Under the pieces are notes generated by a model, which ran no database searches, was not told the origin of the DNA, and worked only from the letters and a program-made list of their open reading frames with translations. A program made the translations under genes and the position numbers. This document shows, one piece after another, positions 1-7,862 of a stretch of 40,158 bases of DNA. Numbering within the stretch: the stretch's first letter is position 1; every line of letters starts with the position of its first letter. This DNA is from 21-14-0-10-32-9 sp964501945 (GTDB lineage: Archaea; Nanobdellota; Nanobdellia; Woesearchaeales; 21-14-0-10-32-9): assembly GCA_964501945.1 (NCBI GenBank), contig CAZCTY010000005.1:1-40158 (forward strand), in the 5' to 3' direction.

Positions 1-45
1 GAAAGCTTTGCTTGATTTTGCCCGGTTCGAATCCGGGTCGCAGCG
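1..45 (+). tRNA. 3' end of a tRNA gene (cut by window edge)
   Basis: Positions 21-37 form a perfect T arm (CCCGG, loop TTCGAAT, CCGGG), followed by a 7-nt acceptor 3' strand TCGCAGC and discriminator G at 45. No CCA is encoded. The 5' part is outside the window, so the anticodon is not visible. Bases 3-13 can fold as a small AAGC/GCTT hairpin and G73 is typical of tRNA-Ser, which would suit a long variable arm, but the spacing to the T arm is odd, so identity is left open. The last 13 nt of the tRNA recur twice downstream. Confidence 0.75.
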
Positions 46-317
46 TTTGTTTTTTTCTTGTTGTAGTGGTTTTTTTGGTGTGTGGTTTTGGTTCTTGGCG
101 TTTACGGTATGAGGCTTTATGTCTCGTGCTAGTAGGGCGTTGACGGGCGTACTGGTTAGTGGAAATCCGGGTCGCAGCGTTTGTTTTTTCTTGTTGTAGT
201 GGTTTTTTTTGGTGTGTGGTTTTGGTTCGTGGCGTTTACGGTATGAGGCTTTATGTCTCATGCTAGTAGGGCGTTGACGGGCGTACTGGTTAGTGGAAAT
301 CCGGGTCGCAGCGTTTG
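33..317. repeat. Tandem 134-bp direct repeat carrying the tRNA 3' end
   Basis: The string CCGGGTCGCAGCGTTTG occurs at 33, 167 and 301, an exact period of 134. The two full units (33-166 and 167-300) differ by only two substitutions (positions 94/228 region and the CTCG/CTCA site near 125/259) and by one T moved between two T runs. The third copy stops after the tRNA-derived start. Each unit begins inside the T-arm 3' strand of the tRNA at 1-45. No ORF is supported in the repeats. The arrangement resembles repeated integration or recombination at a tRNA 3' end, but no integrase is in the window. Confidence 0.9.
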
Positions 318-349
318 TTTTTCTTCTTTTTTTGAGTTATTTATCAATA

Positions 350-363
350 GTTAAATTTATTAA
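350..363 (+). promoter_or_regulatory. TATA-like promoter of the surface-protein operon
   Basis: GTTAAATTTATTAA lies 24-37 nt before the ATG at 387, the spacing expected for an archaeal TATA box of a leaderless transcript. Inferred from spacing and A/T composition only. Confidence 0.45.
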
Positions 364-386
364 GGAAATGTTTTATTGTGTTATTT

Positions 387-485
387 ATGCAAAGAACTAT
401 TTTTTTGGTAATTGGTATAATAATCGCGCTTATTGTTATGGGTCTTATGTTTTTATTTGTTCATAACACTTTGTTTTCGGCTTAG
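387..485 (+). CDS. 32-residue single-TM membrane peptide
   Basis: ATG at 387 opens a 32-codon frame ending with TAG at 483-485. The peptide starts MQRTIFLVIG and is one continuous hydrophobic segment (about residues 5-27) with a short polar end, so it would be a single-span membrane peptide. A TATA-like box sits about 27 nt upstream, fitting a leaderless first gene, and the next gene starts 27 nt after its stop in the same direction. It therefore may be the first cistron of the surface operon. It is too short for a family assignment, and chance cannot be excluded; the regular TM composition and promoter spacing are the support. Confidence 0.45.
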   Translation: MQRTIFLVIGIIIALIVMGLMFLFVHNTLFSA

Positions 486-512
486 TTCTTTGTCTGTATT
501 TAGGTTAAAAAA

Positions 513-953
513 ATGGAAACTCCTGAAATCGTTGTTTATTTAGTAATAACTGTTATAATTGGTGGTTTAATTATTGGTTTCATTGCTGGGATGAATACTA
601 CTCAGATGTATGATGCTGTTAGAAATGTTTTTGTCTCGGAGGACAGGGTTTCTTTTGATTCGGTGTCTTCTGGTGAATTTTCTCGTGCTGTTTTTAACTT
701 TTGGGAGTCTTGTAATCATGGTTTGATGAGTGATGAATTGGTTTTATCTCTTGAAGGTGAAAGTTCTGTGTCGAAAGAATCTTTATTTAATTCTTTTAAA
801 AGACTTAATCTTTGTTATACTATTCAATCAGAAGGGTATGATTGTGGTTCGAGGGAAGATGTTTCGTTTGATGAAGAAATTGAGCCTCCAGCTATCATTC
901 GTCTAACTTGTAATAATGAAACTAAGATGTTAGAGATTAATGAAATTGAATAA
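513..953 (+). CDS. Single-TM exported protein, pilin-like
   Basis: A 146-residue protein with one N-terminal TM (about residues 6-27) after only a few residues, and an extracytoplasmic domain of about 115 residues with four cysteines (near 67, 100, 110 and 132). There is no K-G site before the TM, so processing by a prepilin peptidase is not evident. The architecture (short N-tip, long hydrophobic helix, small globular domain) is that of type IV pilin-like or pseudopilin proteins. It is followed with overlap by the cysteine-rich giant and belongs to a run of similar proteins upstream of a filament ATPase. No named family is recognised; minor pilin is an inference. Confidence 0.7.
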   Translation: METPEIVVYLVITVIIGGLIIGFIAGMNTTQMYDAVRNVFVSEDRVSFDSVSSGEFSRAVFNFWESCNHGLMSDELVLSLEGESSVSKESLFNSFKRLNLCYTIQSEGYDCGSREDVSFDEEIEPPAIIRLTCNNETKMLEINEIE

Positions 954-966
954 AAAGAGGTTTTAT

Positions 967-2928
967 ATGTTATTTAATGTTAAAGGAAATGTCGCGGCGG
1001 TTTTGCTTATAGCTTTACTCGTTTTACTATCTATTGCGGTTTTTACTTTTGATCCTTTCATTGCGCAAGAAGAGGATGTTGATTATGAATTGCTTTTTAG
1101 TGATTCTAGGAGTGTTCTTGAGCGTTCTTATTATGAGCAATACAGGGTTGCTCTTCGTGGGGGTTTATTGCTTGATTATGGTGTTTGGTATGCTAATCAG
1201 GGTTATGAAGTTAGTACTGATTTAGCTGAGGATAAAATTGCAGGTAATTTGTCTGAATTGTATTCTGGCGAGGTAGTGTTTGAGCGTGGTGAGTCTATAA
1301 TTAATATTTCTACTTTTGATGATAAGTTAAATGTTTCAATAACTGAAGGAGGCATTCAAGTAAACATAACGGATGCGTATGTTGAAATGGTTACTGGCGA
1401 TGAAGTCAGGCGTATTAGTTTTGATGATGAATATCTTATTCCTTCTCAAATTAAGCGTTTAGTTAATAATTTTAATACTTGGCTTGAGTGTGATGCGGGT
1501 GATCTTACTTCTCGTTTTAAGAGTTTTTATGACTCTACGTCTTGTCAGTTTTATAGTTGTAATTGTGGTTTTAACAAGCCTTCTGTTTCTGATTTTAATA
1601 GGTTGAAAGAAGAGTATGGTGTTGTTGGGGGGGATTTGGAAGGTATTGTTGATGAATCTTTGGGTGTTCTTAATAATATTATTGCTCTTAATGCTTCATC
1701 GTGTAACGTTGGGTCTGCTCCTGAAAGTGCGGGCTATGCTTGCTTCGTTGAGAGTTTTACTTCGCCTAGGGTGGATAATTTTTTGAAAACTAGATTAACT
1801 AAGGGGGTTCCTTGCATCCCTACGCCTGATGGTGACTTTGAAGAAGTTGATATCGCGTTTGATGATGAAAAAGCACTAAATGAATGGGTGGATGGTAGGA
1901 ATTCTTTTTCTATTTGGTATTTAACTGAAAGGGAAGCTCTTCATAGTAAGTTTTTAGGTACTCAAATTCCTTATGATTATGATGATTTTGCGTCTTTGCT
2001 TCAAGGCATTAGTCCATTGGAGCCTTACTTATTTGAAGTATCTCTTGATAGGGCTGCGTCTGGTAAAGTGAATGTTGTTTGTCGTTCAACGGATGCGTAT
2101 TTGCCTGATTTTCAAGAAATAAGGTTCAGTATCAAGTTTTCACACATTCATGATTGTCCTGTTCCTGAAGTTGAGAGGGGCAATGAAGTTATTGATTGTT
2201 TAATTGAGGAAGATGAGGAAGAGGAAAACGGTGGGTCGGATGAGTGTGATTGCGGTGAGTGTGATTGTGATGAATGTGAGTGTGATGAAAATGGGTCGGG
2301 TGATGATGAAGGTCCGGATGAGGGTCCTGATTTTAGTACTGAGGAGTGTTTGCCGGAAGAAGCTGAGGAACATTGTGAAGTAATTGAAAATTTTCATCCG
2401 AGCTGTGAGCCTACTTATATGTGTGAATATGAAGATGATGTCGTTATTGATTGTGAGGTGAAAAAGCCCTCTCCTTCTGTAAAATGCTCGGGTGTTGACT
2501 GTAGGGTTTGCGGCGATGATTTAATGTGTGAGGCGCCTGAGCCAGATGGTAATACTTGTGGGCAATCAGGTCATTGTATTAGATTAGTTTGTGAATCTGG
2601 TCAGTGTACAGGTGAGAGACCTAGGGATAGTGAATGTAGGGTGTCTGGTCAGCCTAGTGCTTGTGCGGGTTCTTGTAATCCTAGTACGGGTAATTGTGAT
2701 TATCCTAGTGGTAATGATTGTGTCTCAACTACTAATGATGGTTGTTCGTACACGGGGACTTGTAATGGTAATGGCTGGTGTACTGGTTCACCACCTACTA
2801 ATGTGGGTGATTGTTGTCCGGGTGCGAGTGGTGCTCGTGGCGATGGTTGGTGTCCTACTGCTTCACCTACTTGTTGTTTTAGTGGTACTCTGTGTCATGA
2901 TGGGGATACTTGTCCTCCAATTCATTAA
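967..2928 (+). CDS. Giant cysteine-rich exported protein, possible filament-tip adhesin
   Basis: About 653 residues from ATG 967, which has an AGAGG ribosome site at 956-960; an in-frame ATG at 940 would add nine residues but lacks a site and lies inside the upstream gene. The N-terminus reads MLFNVKG followed by a TM, matching an archaeal class III (prepilin) signal with cleavage after G7. Residues to about 400 look globular. Then comes a very acidic stretch with the CxCxx triplet block at nt 2242-2289, followed by about 170 residues rich in Cys, Gly, Asn, Ser and Thr, resembling small disulfide-rich modules. It has 44 cysteines in total. Exported attachment or tip protein is inferred from architecture and neighbours; no close family is recognised. 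Confidence 0.75.
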   Translation: MLFNVKGNVAAVLLIALLVLLSIAVFTFDPFIAQEEDVDYELLFSDSRSVLERSYYEQYRVALRGGLLLDYGVWYANQGYEVSTDLAEDKIAGNLSELYSGEVVFERGESIINISTFDDKLNVSITEGGIQVNITDAYVEMVTGDEVRRISFDDEYLIPSQIKRLVNNFNTWLECDAGDLTSRFKSFYDSTSCQFYSCNCGFNKPSVSDFNRLKEEYGVVGGDLEGIVDESLGVLNNIIALNASSCNVGSAPESAGYACFVESFTSPRVDNFLKTRLTKGVPCIPTPDGDFEEVDIAFDDEKALNEWVDGRNSFSIWYLTEREALHSKFLGTQIPYDYDDFASLLQGISPLEPYLFEVSLDRAASGKVNVVCRSTDAYLPDFQEIRFSIKFSHIHDCPVPEVERGNEVIDCLIEEDEEEENGGSDECDCGECDCDECECDENGSGDDEGPDEGPDFSTEECLPEEAEEHCEVIENFHPSCEPTYMCEYEDDVVIDCEVKKPSPSVKCSGVDCRVCGDDLMCEAPEPDGNTCGQSGHCIRLVCESGQCTGERPRDSECRVSGQPSACAGSCNPSTGNCDYPSGNDCVSTTNDGCSYTGTCNGNGWCTGSPPTNVGDCCPGASGARGDGWCPTASPTCCFSGTLCHDGDTCPPIH

Positions 2929-2955
2929 TTTTTTTTAAAGAGGTTTGTTTAGTTT

Positions 2956-4398
2956 ATGGCGTTAATTGATGATATTTTTGGAATAATATTAGTGGTTTTT
3001 TTCTTGATAATAGTCTCTATTATTTTAACTTCTCAAATTTTATCTGATCAAGCAAGGGTTATTGATGAAAAGCAAGAATTTTATTTGTTTGATTATTATT
3101 CTACTAGTATTAATGCTTTTATTAATGTTCAGGAAAATAGGACTGGTGTGCCTATGCATATTTTACTTGGGAATTATGTTAAATTAGGGGAAGATGTTGT
3201 TCTTGGCAGACAAGGTGAGGAAGTTAATGTTTTAGAAGCGGGTGAGGATGTTTTAATTGAGTTGTTTGGTGAGGATAATTTTTATTTAGAGCTTCGCAGG
3301 TCTCTTGTTGACACTACTATTAGTTTTGTTCTTGATGGTTCTAATAGTAACGCTGCTGAGAGGCAGGAGATTAGTAATAATTTTGATTTAATTAGAGAAG
3401 CTATTGAGGAATATTTTGAGGAAGAATCTGAGGGTGTTGTCTCTCCTGATATTCGTGTTTATATTTTAAATGAAGATAATTTGTGTGATCGCGAAGGTTT
3501 TGAGGGGGATTATTGTACGTATTTATCATTTGATGACTTGTATGATGCTTCTGTTGTTGAAAAACCTTCTTTTGGTTTTGATTCTTTTGATGAGTGGAAT
3601 AGCGCGATGAATCAAAACCAGCAAAGGCATATTGATTTCATGGTTGCTGATTGGATGGCGGGTATTGCGTATGCTCACAAAGAATTTTTAAGCGAGTTAG
3701 AGGAAGATGATGAGAATATTCATATTATTCTTCCTGTTTCAGATCAGTTATCTACTGGTTCTGTTTCTAATCGTTGTTATGGTGAGGTAGATTCTCCTTC
3801 TAATTACATAATTTGTAGGTATTGTTTATTGGAAGAATGTCCTGTGGAGAGGTCTAATGCTAGTATGTCTTCTTTGATTGATTTTTTAGTTGATGAGGAT
3901 GATTTATTTTCTACTTTCGTTGTTCCTGTTTTCTCTGAGATTAGGTCTTTTTTTTATTTCGAAAGTTTTAATCGCTTGGAGGGTACTGGTGAGTTCGCGG
4001 AGTTTTTTAGTGAAGATCATCAAACCAAATGTCATATATCTAATTGTGATTTGTGCGAATATCCTGGTGGTAGTGAAGTTGATTGGATAACTGTTGAGTC
4101 TGGCAGTTTTTCTTATAATTATACTTTGGTTGAGCATGGTGCTGCTTGTTCTTCGTATGTTGAGTCGCAGATGAATTACTTGTCTGGTAATAGGACTGTT
4201 CGTATTGACGATGTTGATGATTTAATCGATAGTGTTCTTCAATCTATTCATGACGCGTTAAATGAGAGGATGGCTGTTTTTGGTTCTTATCAAGAAGATC
4301 GTACTAGGTATGTTTTTGAGCGTACTTTAGTGCTTCCTGAGTATGGTGAGGCAGACATCGCTTTATTCGTTTATGAGTTGCCAGGTGATGCTTCGTGA
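2956..4398 (+). CDS. Large single-TM exported protein of the filament locus
   Basis: 480 residues. One N-terminal TM spans about residues 8-28, followed by a long extracytoplasmic region rich in Asp, Glu, Ser and aromatic residues, with ten cysteines, including a cluster near CRYCLLEEC (about residue 285) and another near CHISNCDLC (about 360). An AAAGAGGT site lies 12 nt before the ATG. The gene ends in a 4-nt GTGA overlap with the next. In type II secretion and type IV pili, one minor pseudopilin (for example GspK) is much larger than the rest; this could play that role here, but that is analogy, not recognised homology. Function unknown. Confidence 0.7.
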   Translation: MALIDDIFGIILVVFFLIIVSIILTSQILSDQARVIDEKQEFYLFDYYSTSINAFINVQENRTGVPMHILLGNYVKLGEDVVLGRQGEEVNVLEAGEDVLIELFGEDNFYLELRRSLVDTTISFVLDGSNSNAAERQEISNNFDLIREAIEEYFEEESEGVVSPDIRVYILNEDNLCDREGFEGDYCTYLSFDDLYDASVVEKPSFGFDSFDEWNSAMNQNQQRHIDFMVADWMAGIAYAHKEFLSELEEDDENIHIILPVSDQLSTGSVSNRCYGEVDSPSNYIICRYCLLEECPVERSNASMSSLIDFLVDEDDLFSTFVVPVFSEIRSFFYFESFNRLEGTGEFAEFFSEDHQTKCHISNCDLCEYPGGSEVDWITVESGSFSYNYTLVEHGAACSSYVESQMNYLSGNRTVRIDDVDDLIDSVLQSIHDALNERMAVFGSYQEDRTRYVFERTLVLPEYGEADIALFVYELPGDAS

Positions 4399-4784
4399 AA
4401 AAAGGTGATTTGGGTTCTACTATTATAATGTGGCTCGCTGTTATCTCTGTTGCAATAGTTGTCTCTTCTTGGTTTGCATCAAACATTGATCCTTTGCAGG
4501 CCGAATCTAAGATAGTTGAACATGATTTAACTCAGATGTTTAATCGTGTTGAGCGTGCGTGTAGTAGTTCCTTTTATTCATCTAATTATATTCCTCAATT
4601 AACCAAAGGTAGTGTTAATTTTAATGAGACTCTTCTCTGTATTAATACGACTTTAGTTAATAAGTGCAGGATTCTTGCCTGTGAGATCTCAGAGAGCTTT
4701 TCTGCTAATTTCTCAGATATTATGCATTTATCTTTTTCAAAAGACGATGATGGTTTAGTTGTTGAGGGGGTTGAGTTAGATTGA
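4395..4784 (+). CDS. Prepilin-like exported protein (MKKG signal)
   Basis: 129 residues with a GTG start at 4395 that overlaps the stop codon of the preceding gene (translational coupling). The N-terminus MKKGDLGS runs into a TM (about residues 8-27). The K-K-G immediately before the hydrophobic segment fits an archaeal class III prepilin signal, cleaved after G4. The outer domain of about 95 residues has four cysteines. Likely a minor pilin or pseudopilin of the adjacent filament system; the assignment rests on signal and context. Confidence 0.7.
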   Translation: MKKGDLGSTIIMWLAVISVAIVVSSWFASNIDPLQAESKIVEHDLTQMFNRVERACSSSFYSSNYIPQLTKGSVNFNETLLCINTTLVNKCRILACEISESFSANFSDIMHLSFSKDDDGLVVEGVELD

Positions 4785-5209
4785 AAAAAGGCGTTTTCTC
4801 TACTATCAGTGGTTTTTTTTTAATCGTTGTCTTAGTTTTTGGTTTAATCATTTTTCTTGGCATTTATACTAATATAATTTCTATTAGTGGTTTTATTAGG
4901 GACGATCTTAGTAGTTTTGAAACATCTAAACAATTCAAAGAATCTTTGATGACGTGTCATGGTTATACTTTTTTAAGAGAAAATTTACTTGTTGAAGATG
5001 CTGGCAGGGATTCGGATTTTATTTGTCCCTTTCCTAGTGATGTTAAAGGTTATGTTGTATCTCAATCTGATTTTTTTGGTTGTTCTTCTAAGCAGTGGGG
5101 TGTTGGTGATTTTGATTATTCTGCCGCGCAGAGAATTGTGTATAATGTTTTAGTTGTGGATTCTATTTCAGGTAAGAATTGTTTAGGTACTTTAACTGTG
5201 GTTATTTGA
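4781..5209 (+). CDS. Prepilin-like exported protein (MKKG signal)
   Basis: 142 residues with a TTG start at 4781, overlapping the upstream TGA stop. The N-terminus MKKGVFSTISG leads into a strong TM (about 10-29), again with K-K-G ahead of it as in a class III prepilin signal. The rest is an extracytoplasmic domain of about 110 residues with four cysteines. It is the last gene of the overlapping set that starts at 387 or 513, and a new promoter follows at 5223. Minor pilin by architecture; no family recognised. Confidence 0.7.
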   Translation: MKKGVFSTISGFFLIVVLVFGLIIFLGIYTNIISISGFIRDDLSSFETSKQFKESLMTCHGYTFLRENLLVEDAGRDSDFICPFPSDVKGYVVSQSDFFGCSSKQWGVGDFDYSAAQRIVYNVLVVDSISGKNCLGTLTVVI

Positions 5210-5222
5210 TTTGTTTTTATAG

Positions 5223-5236
5223 AAACATTTAAAAAT
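5223..5236 (+). promoter_or_regulatory. Promoter with AAACATTTAAAAA motif
   Basis: AAACATTTAAAAAT ends about 18 nt before ATG 5254, with the A/T core centred about 25 nt upstream. The same AAACATTT core precedes several other genes in the window, consistent with a BRE plus TATA element of a leaderless gene. Confidence 0.55.
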
Positions 5237-5253
5237 AATTAATATAACTTATT

Positions 5254-5691
5254 ATGATTATGTCAAAAAAGAGCGTGAGTAAAAAGGATTTGAGGAATAA
5301 GCACAGGCTTTTGCGGGTTTCTTGGTTTTTATTAACTTTGTTTTTGGTTTCTTTAATGGTTTTTGTTTTATATCCTGTGCATAGTTTGTATTTTATTTTA
5401 TTATTGGCGTACATGGTTTCTGCTATTATGTTTGTGATTTATGAGGTTGTTTTGCTTCATGAGTTATATCATGAAAAGCCTCGGAATAATCATTTAATTC
5501 ATAATTGTTTAGTTCAATTATATTTGGGTAGTTTATCTTTGCTTACTGCGACTATTACTCTTGTTGTTTCTGTGGTTATTGGTTTATCCACGGAGATGGC
5601 GCTTGTTATATTTATTGGCTTAACTCTTGGAGGAATATTGCTTTCATATCCTCAAGTTGAAGAATTCGCGGTTAAATATGCGAAGAAGTGA
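5254..5691 (+). CDS. Four-TM membrane protein of unknown function
   Basis: 145 residues (or 143 from the second ATG at 5260). A basic N-terminus (KKSVSKKDLRNKHRLLR) precedes four predicted TM helices at about 20-41, 45-68, 88-110 and 113-132. The basic ends suggest both termini are cytoplasmic. It has its own promoter and overlaps the following pilin-like gene (GTGA at 5688), so the two are probably co-transcribed. It has a single cysteine, unlike its exported neighbours. It could be a membrane partner of the filament system, but no homology is recognised. Confidence 0.65.
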   Translation: MIMSKKSVSKKDLRNKHRLLRVSWFLLTLFLVSLMVFVLYPVHSLYFILLLAYMVSAIMFVIYEVVLLHELYHEKPRNNHLIHNCLVQLYLGSLSLLTATITLVVSVVIGLSTEMALVIFIGLTLGGILLSYPQVEEFAVKYAKK

Positions 5692-6101
5692 AAATGGAAT
5701 TGCCTATTAGTGTTGTTATGATTCTTTTTGTAGCTATCGCTGTAGGTGTTTCTATGGTTGGTTTCTCTGGTGTTACTATTGATAGGGCTGGTCAGGAGAT
5801 TAGTGATTTGGGTGTTGATTCTAGGACTGCGCAGGAAGCTTTAGTTGAGGTTAGTACGTTTACTCGTAATCAAGCAGAAGCTCTCGGTGAGCAGTGTTAT
5901 AGGGATAATAGGGGTGAGATGGATAGGATTCTTTGTTTTATTATTCGCGCAGATAACATTCGTGAAAATAATATAAGAGGTCTTGGTGGTGTTAATATCG
6001 CGGATGGCTGGGAATTTGATACAGATGACTTAGGAAGTGATATTAATGCTGTTTTCATTTATTACAATCCTTTATCGGGGCTCATTGAAATTAAAAGTTG
6101 A
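5688..6101 (+). CDS. Small pilin-like exported protein
   Basis: 137 residues if GTG 5688 is used; ATG 5694 (two codons later) is equally plausible. A TM begins almost at the N-terminus (about residues 5-27), followed by a helix-like stretch rich in Asp, Gln and Glu that would extend the TM helix as in pilins, then a short domain with a single pair of cysteines (near 83 and 97). The absence of K-G before the TM leaves the mode of processing open. It overlaps the four-TM gene. Probable pilin-like subunit by architecture. Confidence 0.65.
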   Translation: MKMELPISVVMILFVAIAVGVSMVGFSGVTIDRAGQEISDLGVDSRTAQEALVEVSTFTRNQAEALGEQCYRDNRGEMDRILCFIIRADNIRENNIRGLGGVNIADGWEFDTDDLGSDINAVFIYYNPLSGLIEIKS

Positions 6102-6113
6102 GGTGTTAAAACT

Positions 6114-6126
6114 AAACATTTAAAAA
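6114..6126 (+). promoter_or_regulatory. Promoter with AAACATTTAAAAA motif
   Basis: AAACATTTAAAAA lies 65-77 nt before ATG 6191. This would give a short leader containing the GAGGTGAAG ribosome site at 6175-6183, so this gene is probably not leaderless. Confidence 0.5.
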
Positions 6127-6190
6127 GTTCAAAAAAAATTTTTTTTATCATAATTATTGTTTTTTTTAAAAATCGAGGTGAAGTATTAAG

Positions 6191-6835
6191 ATGTTATTGA
6201 ATAAAAAAGGTATGGAGAAGCCAATTGAGATTTTCGTGGCTTTATTCGTTATTTTAGCAGTTGCATTATTGGTTTTGCAGTTATTTCAAAGTCAATTGTC
6301 TGATCAGCAACAAGAGCTCAGCCAGGCTGCGAGGACTAGGCAAGCTGAGGAGACACGCGCGCAAGCTAGATCTTACTGTCAGGATGCTTGTAGGCAAGCT
6401 GAGTCTGCGGGTTGTTCTTCTAGGGCGATTGCTACGTTTTGTTTATCATACGCGACAGATACCATTAACGAGCCTAGCTTCTTGGATTTGAATGCTGATG
6501 GTGTTGAAGGTCTTGATACCACTACTTTGGTTGGCGAAGGGATTTGTGAAGACGAGGTTCCTTGTCATACTTTGATGAGTAATTGTTGCGGTCAACAAAT
6601 TAGTCCTGTGTCTTGTAAGAATCATATAATTACTTATTGGAATTCGCAAAATCATAACGATGAAAGACAAGCGCAATTAATGGAAAATTTAATCAGGCCT
6701 GGTAATTGTTATCCTAATGATGTTGATGCTGCGGATGTTACTCATTGGTTTGATCCTTATTGTGCGTTCATGGTGGAGCATAATCCTGAGTTTAATCATG
6801 AGCGGTGCTCCGTTGCGGCTCAAGCTTTAATATAA
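6191..6835 (+). CDS. Prepilin-like, cysteine-rich exported protein
   Basis: 214 residues, ATG preceded by a GAGGTGAAG site. MLLNKKGMEKP precedes a TM (about residues 12-32), with K-K-G as a possible class III cleavage site. After the TM comes a Gln/Ala/Glu/Arg-rich helix (about 33-62) that continues the hydrophobic helix as in pilin spines. The C-terminal domain of about 150 residues has twelve cysteines, including a CC pair. Having its own promoter and a strong ribosome site, it may be a major subunit; that is inference. No named family recognised. Confidence 0.7.
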   Translation: MLLNKKGMEKPIEIFVALFVILAVALLVLQLFQSQLSDQQQELSQAARTRQAEETRAQARSYCQDACRQAESAGCSSRAIATFCLSYATDTINEPSFLDLNADGVEGLDTTTLVGEGICEDEVPCHTLMSNCCGQQISPVSCKNHIITYWNSQNHNDERQAQLMENLIRPGNCYPNDVDAADVTHWFDPYCAFMVEHNPEFNHERCSVAAQALI

Positions 6836-6846
6836 TGACTTTTTCT

Positions 6847-6860
6847 AAACATTTTTATAT
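6847..6860 (+). promoter_or_regulatory. Promoter with AAACATTTTTATA motif
   Basis: AAACATTTTTATAT lies 32-45 nt before ATG 6892. It shares the AAACATTT core with other promoters here; a TTTTAGGT site sits between it and the gene. Confidence 0.5.
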
Positions 6861-6891
6861 TTGTTTTTTTTTATTCTTTTAGGTTTTTAAA

Positions 6892-7296
6892 ATGGATGAA
6901 GCAGTTTGGGTTGTTATTGGTGTTGTAAGTGTTCTTTTAGCTATTGCTGTTCTCTCTCAGTTTGCATACTTCAAGTCTGAGGATGATAAGGTTCAATCTA
7001 TTGGTGTTTCTCTTGATGCTTTGCAATCTATGTGTAGGAGAACTTGTGGGATGCCTGTTGATACTTATTTATCTACTTCGGCAGTTGTCCCGTCTGGCGC
7101 TTTATTATACAGTGAGGGCACTTCTATTTGCGCGGAGTATGATGGGGATACTCGTTGTAGGGTTTGTCCGTGTGAGTTAGAGGAGAAAACAATTCTTAAT
7201 TTGACTAGTGAGGAAGCTGAGTCTTTTTTTCATACAAAGCAATATAATTGTTTTTTTTTAAGGGATAACTTCCTTGATATTTCGTGTCAAGGATAA
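6892..7296 (+). CDS. Small cysteine-rich exported protein, pilin-like
   Basis: 134 residues. A TM starts near the N-terminus (about 5-26), followed by a polar helix and a compact domain with eight cysteines, including CRRTC near 48 and CRVCPC near 90. The N-tip MDEAVW has no K-G site. It stands alone with its own promoter and converges with the minus-strand gene just downstream (12 nt apart). The high cysteine density suggests a disulfide-locked external domain. Function unknown. Confidence 0.7.
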   Translation: MDEAVWVVIGVVSVLLAIAVLSQFAYFKSEDDKVQSIGVSLDALQSMCRRTCGMPVDTYLSTSAVVPSGALLYSEGTSICAEYDGDTRCRVCPCELEEKTILNLTSEEAESFFHTKQYNCFFLRDNFLDISCQG

Positions 7297-7308
7297 CTTT
7301 TCTTAGAA

Positions 7309-7842
7309 TTATTTTTTTTCTATTAGTTGTTTTATTGCACTCTCTAAGCTATCCATTTTTTCTATAAATGATTCGTTTTGTTTTTTTAGAAGCGAGATTT
7401 CTTTCATATGTATGTCTATCATTTGGTTTATCTTGCTTGCAAATTGCGCGTTGCTTCCAACTAATGTTTTGTTTAGTTTTTCTTGTGTTGGTTGCAAGTT
7501 ATTTAGATATTGTTCTAGTTTCGTGTTTTGCGCGGCCAAGGATTTGTTTAAGTTATCTACTGCTTGGCTGTTCTTTTTTTGTTGAACTTGCATCGATCCG
7601 TTCATCTCAACCATGGCTTTTTGCATTTTTAGTGTCTCCTGTGTTAAGTATTGTAATATCTTGGTTATGTATGGTAAGAATTCTTTTAGTTTATCAAAAA
7701 AGGCCGCGTTCATTCCGCTGTTTGCTAGTTGTTGGTTTATTGTCTCAACATTCGTTGATAAGATTTCTAATGTTGACAGTATATCTTCTGGGGATTTTTT
7801 TTTGTTCCCTTTTTTCCCACTTATATCGTCCATTATGCCCAT
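7309..7842 (-). CDS. Soluble coiled-coil protein
   Basis: 177 residues on the minus strand. After a basic start with GKKGNKKKS, almost the whole chain is heptad-like helix rich in Leu, Gln, Asn, Lys and Met (about residues 18-175), with no TM and no cysteine. The opposite strand has an open frame of similar length, but that one is an unstructured Cys/Leu-rich string that would run into the ATPase gene, so the minus frame is preferred. The gene lies head-to-head with the filament ATPase and may share its control region. It could be a cytoplasmic scaffold of the filament base, but this is only context. Confidence 0.7.
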   Translation of the reverse strand: MGIMDDISGKKGNKKKSPEDILSTLEILSTNVETINQQLANSGMNAAFFDKLKEFLPYITKILQYLTQETLKMQKAMVEMNGSMQVQQKKNSQAVDNLNKSLAAQNTKLEQYLNNLQPTQEKLNKTLVGSNAQFASKINQMIDIHMKEISLLKKQNESFIEKMDSLESAIKQLIEKK

Positions 7843-7862
7843 TATTTTCTCTTAACACTCTA

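Noticed and set aside
33..317. CRISPR array
   Set aside because: Repeats are 134 bp, directly adjacent with no spacers, and contain tRNA sequence.
2200..2397. Minus-strand frame in the acidic Cys region
   Set aside because: It mirrors the repetitive Asp/Glu/Cys codons of the plus-strand gene and has no start signals.
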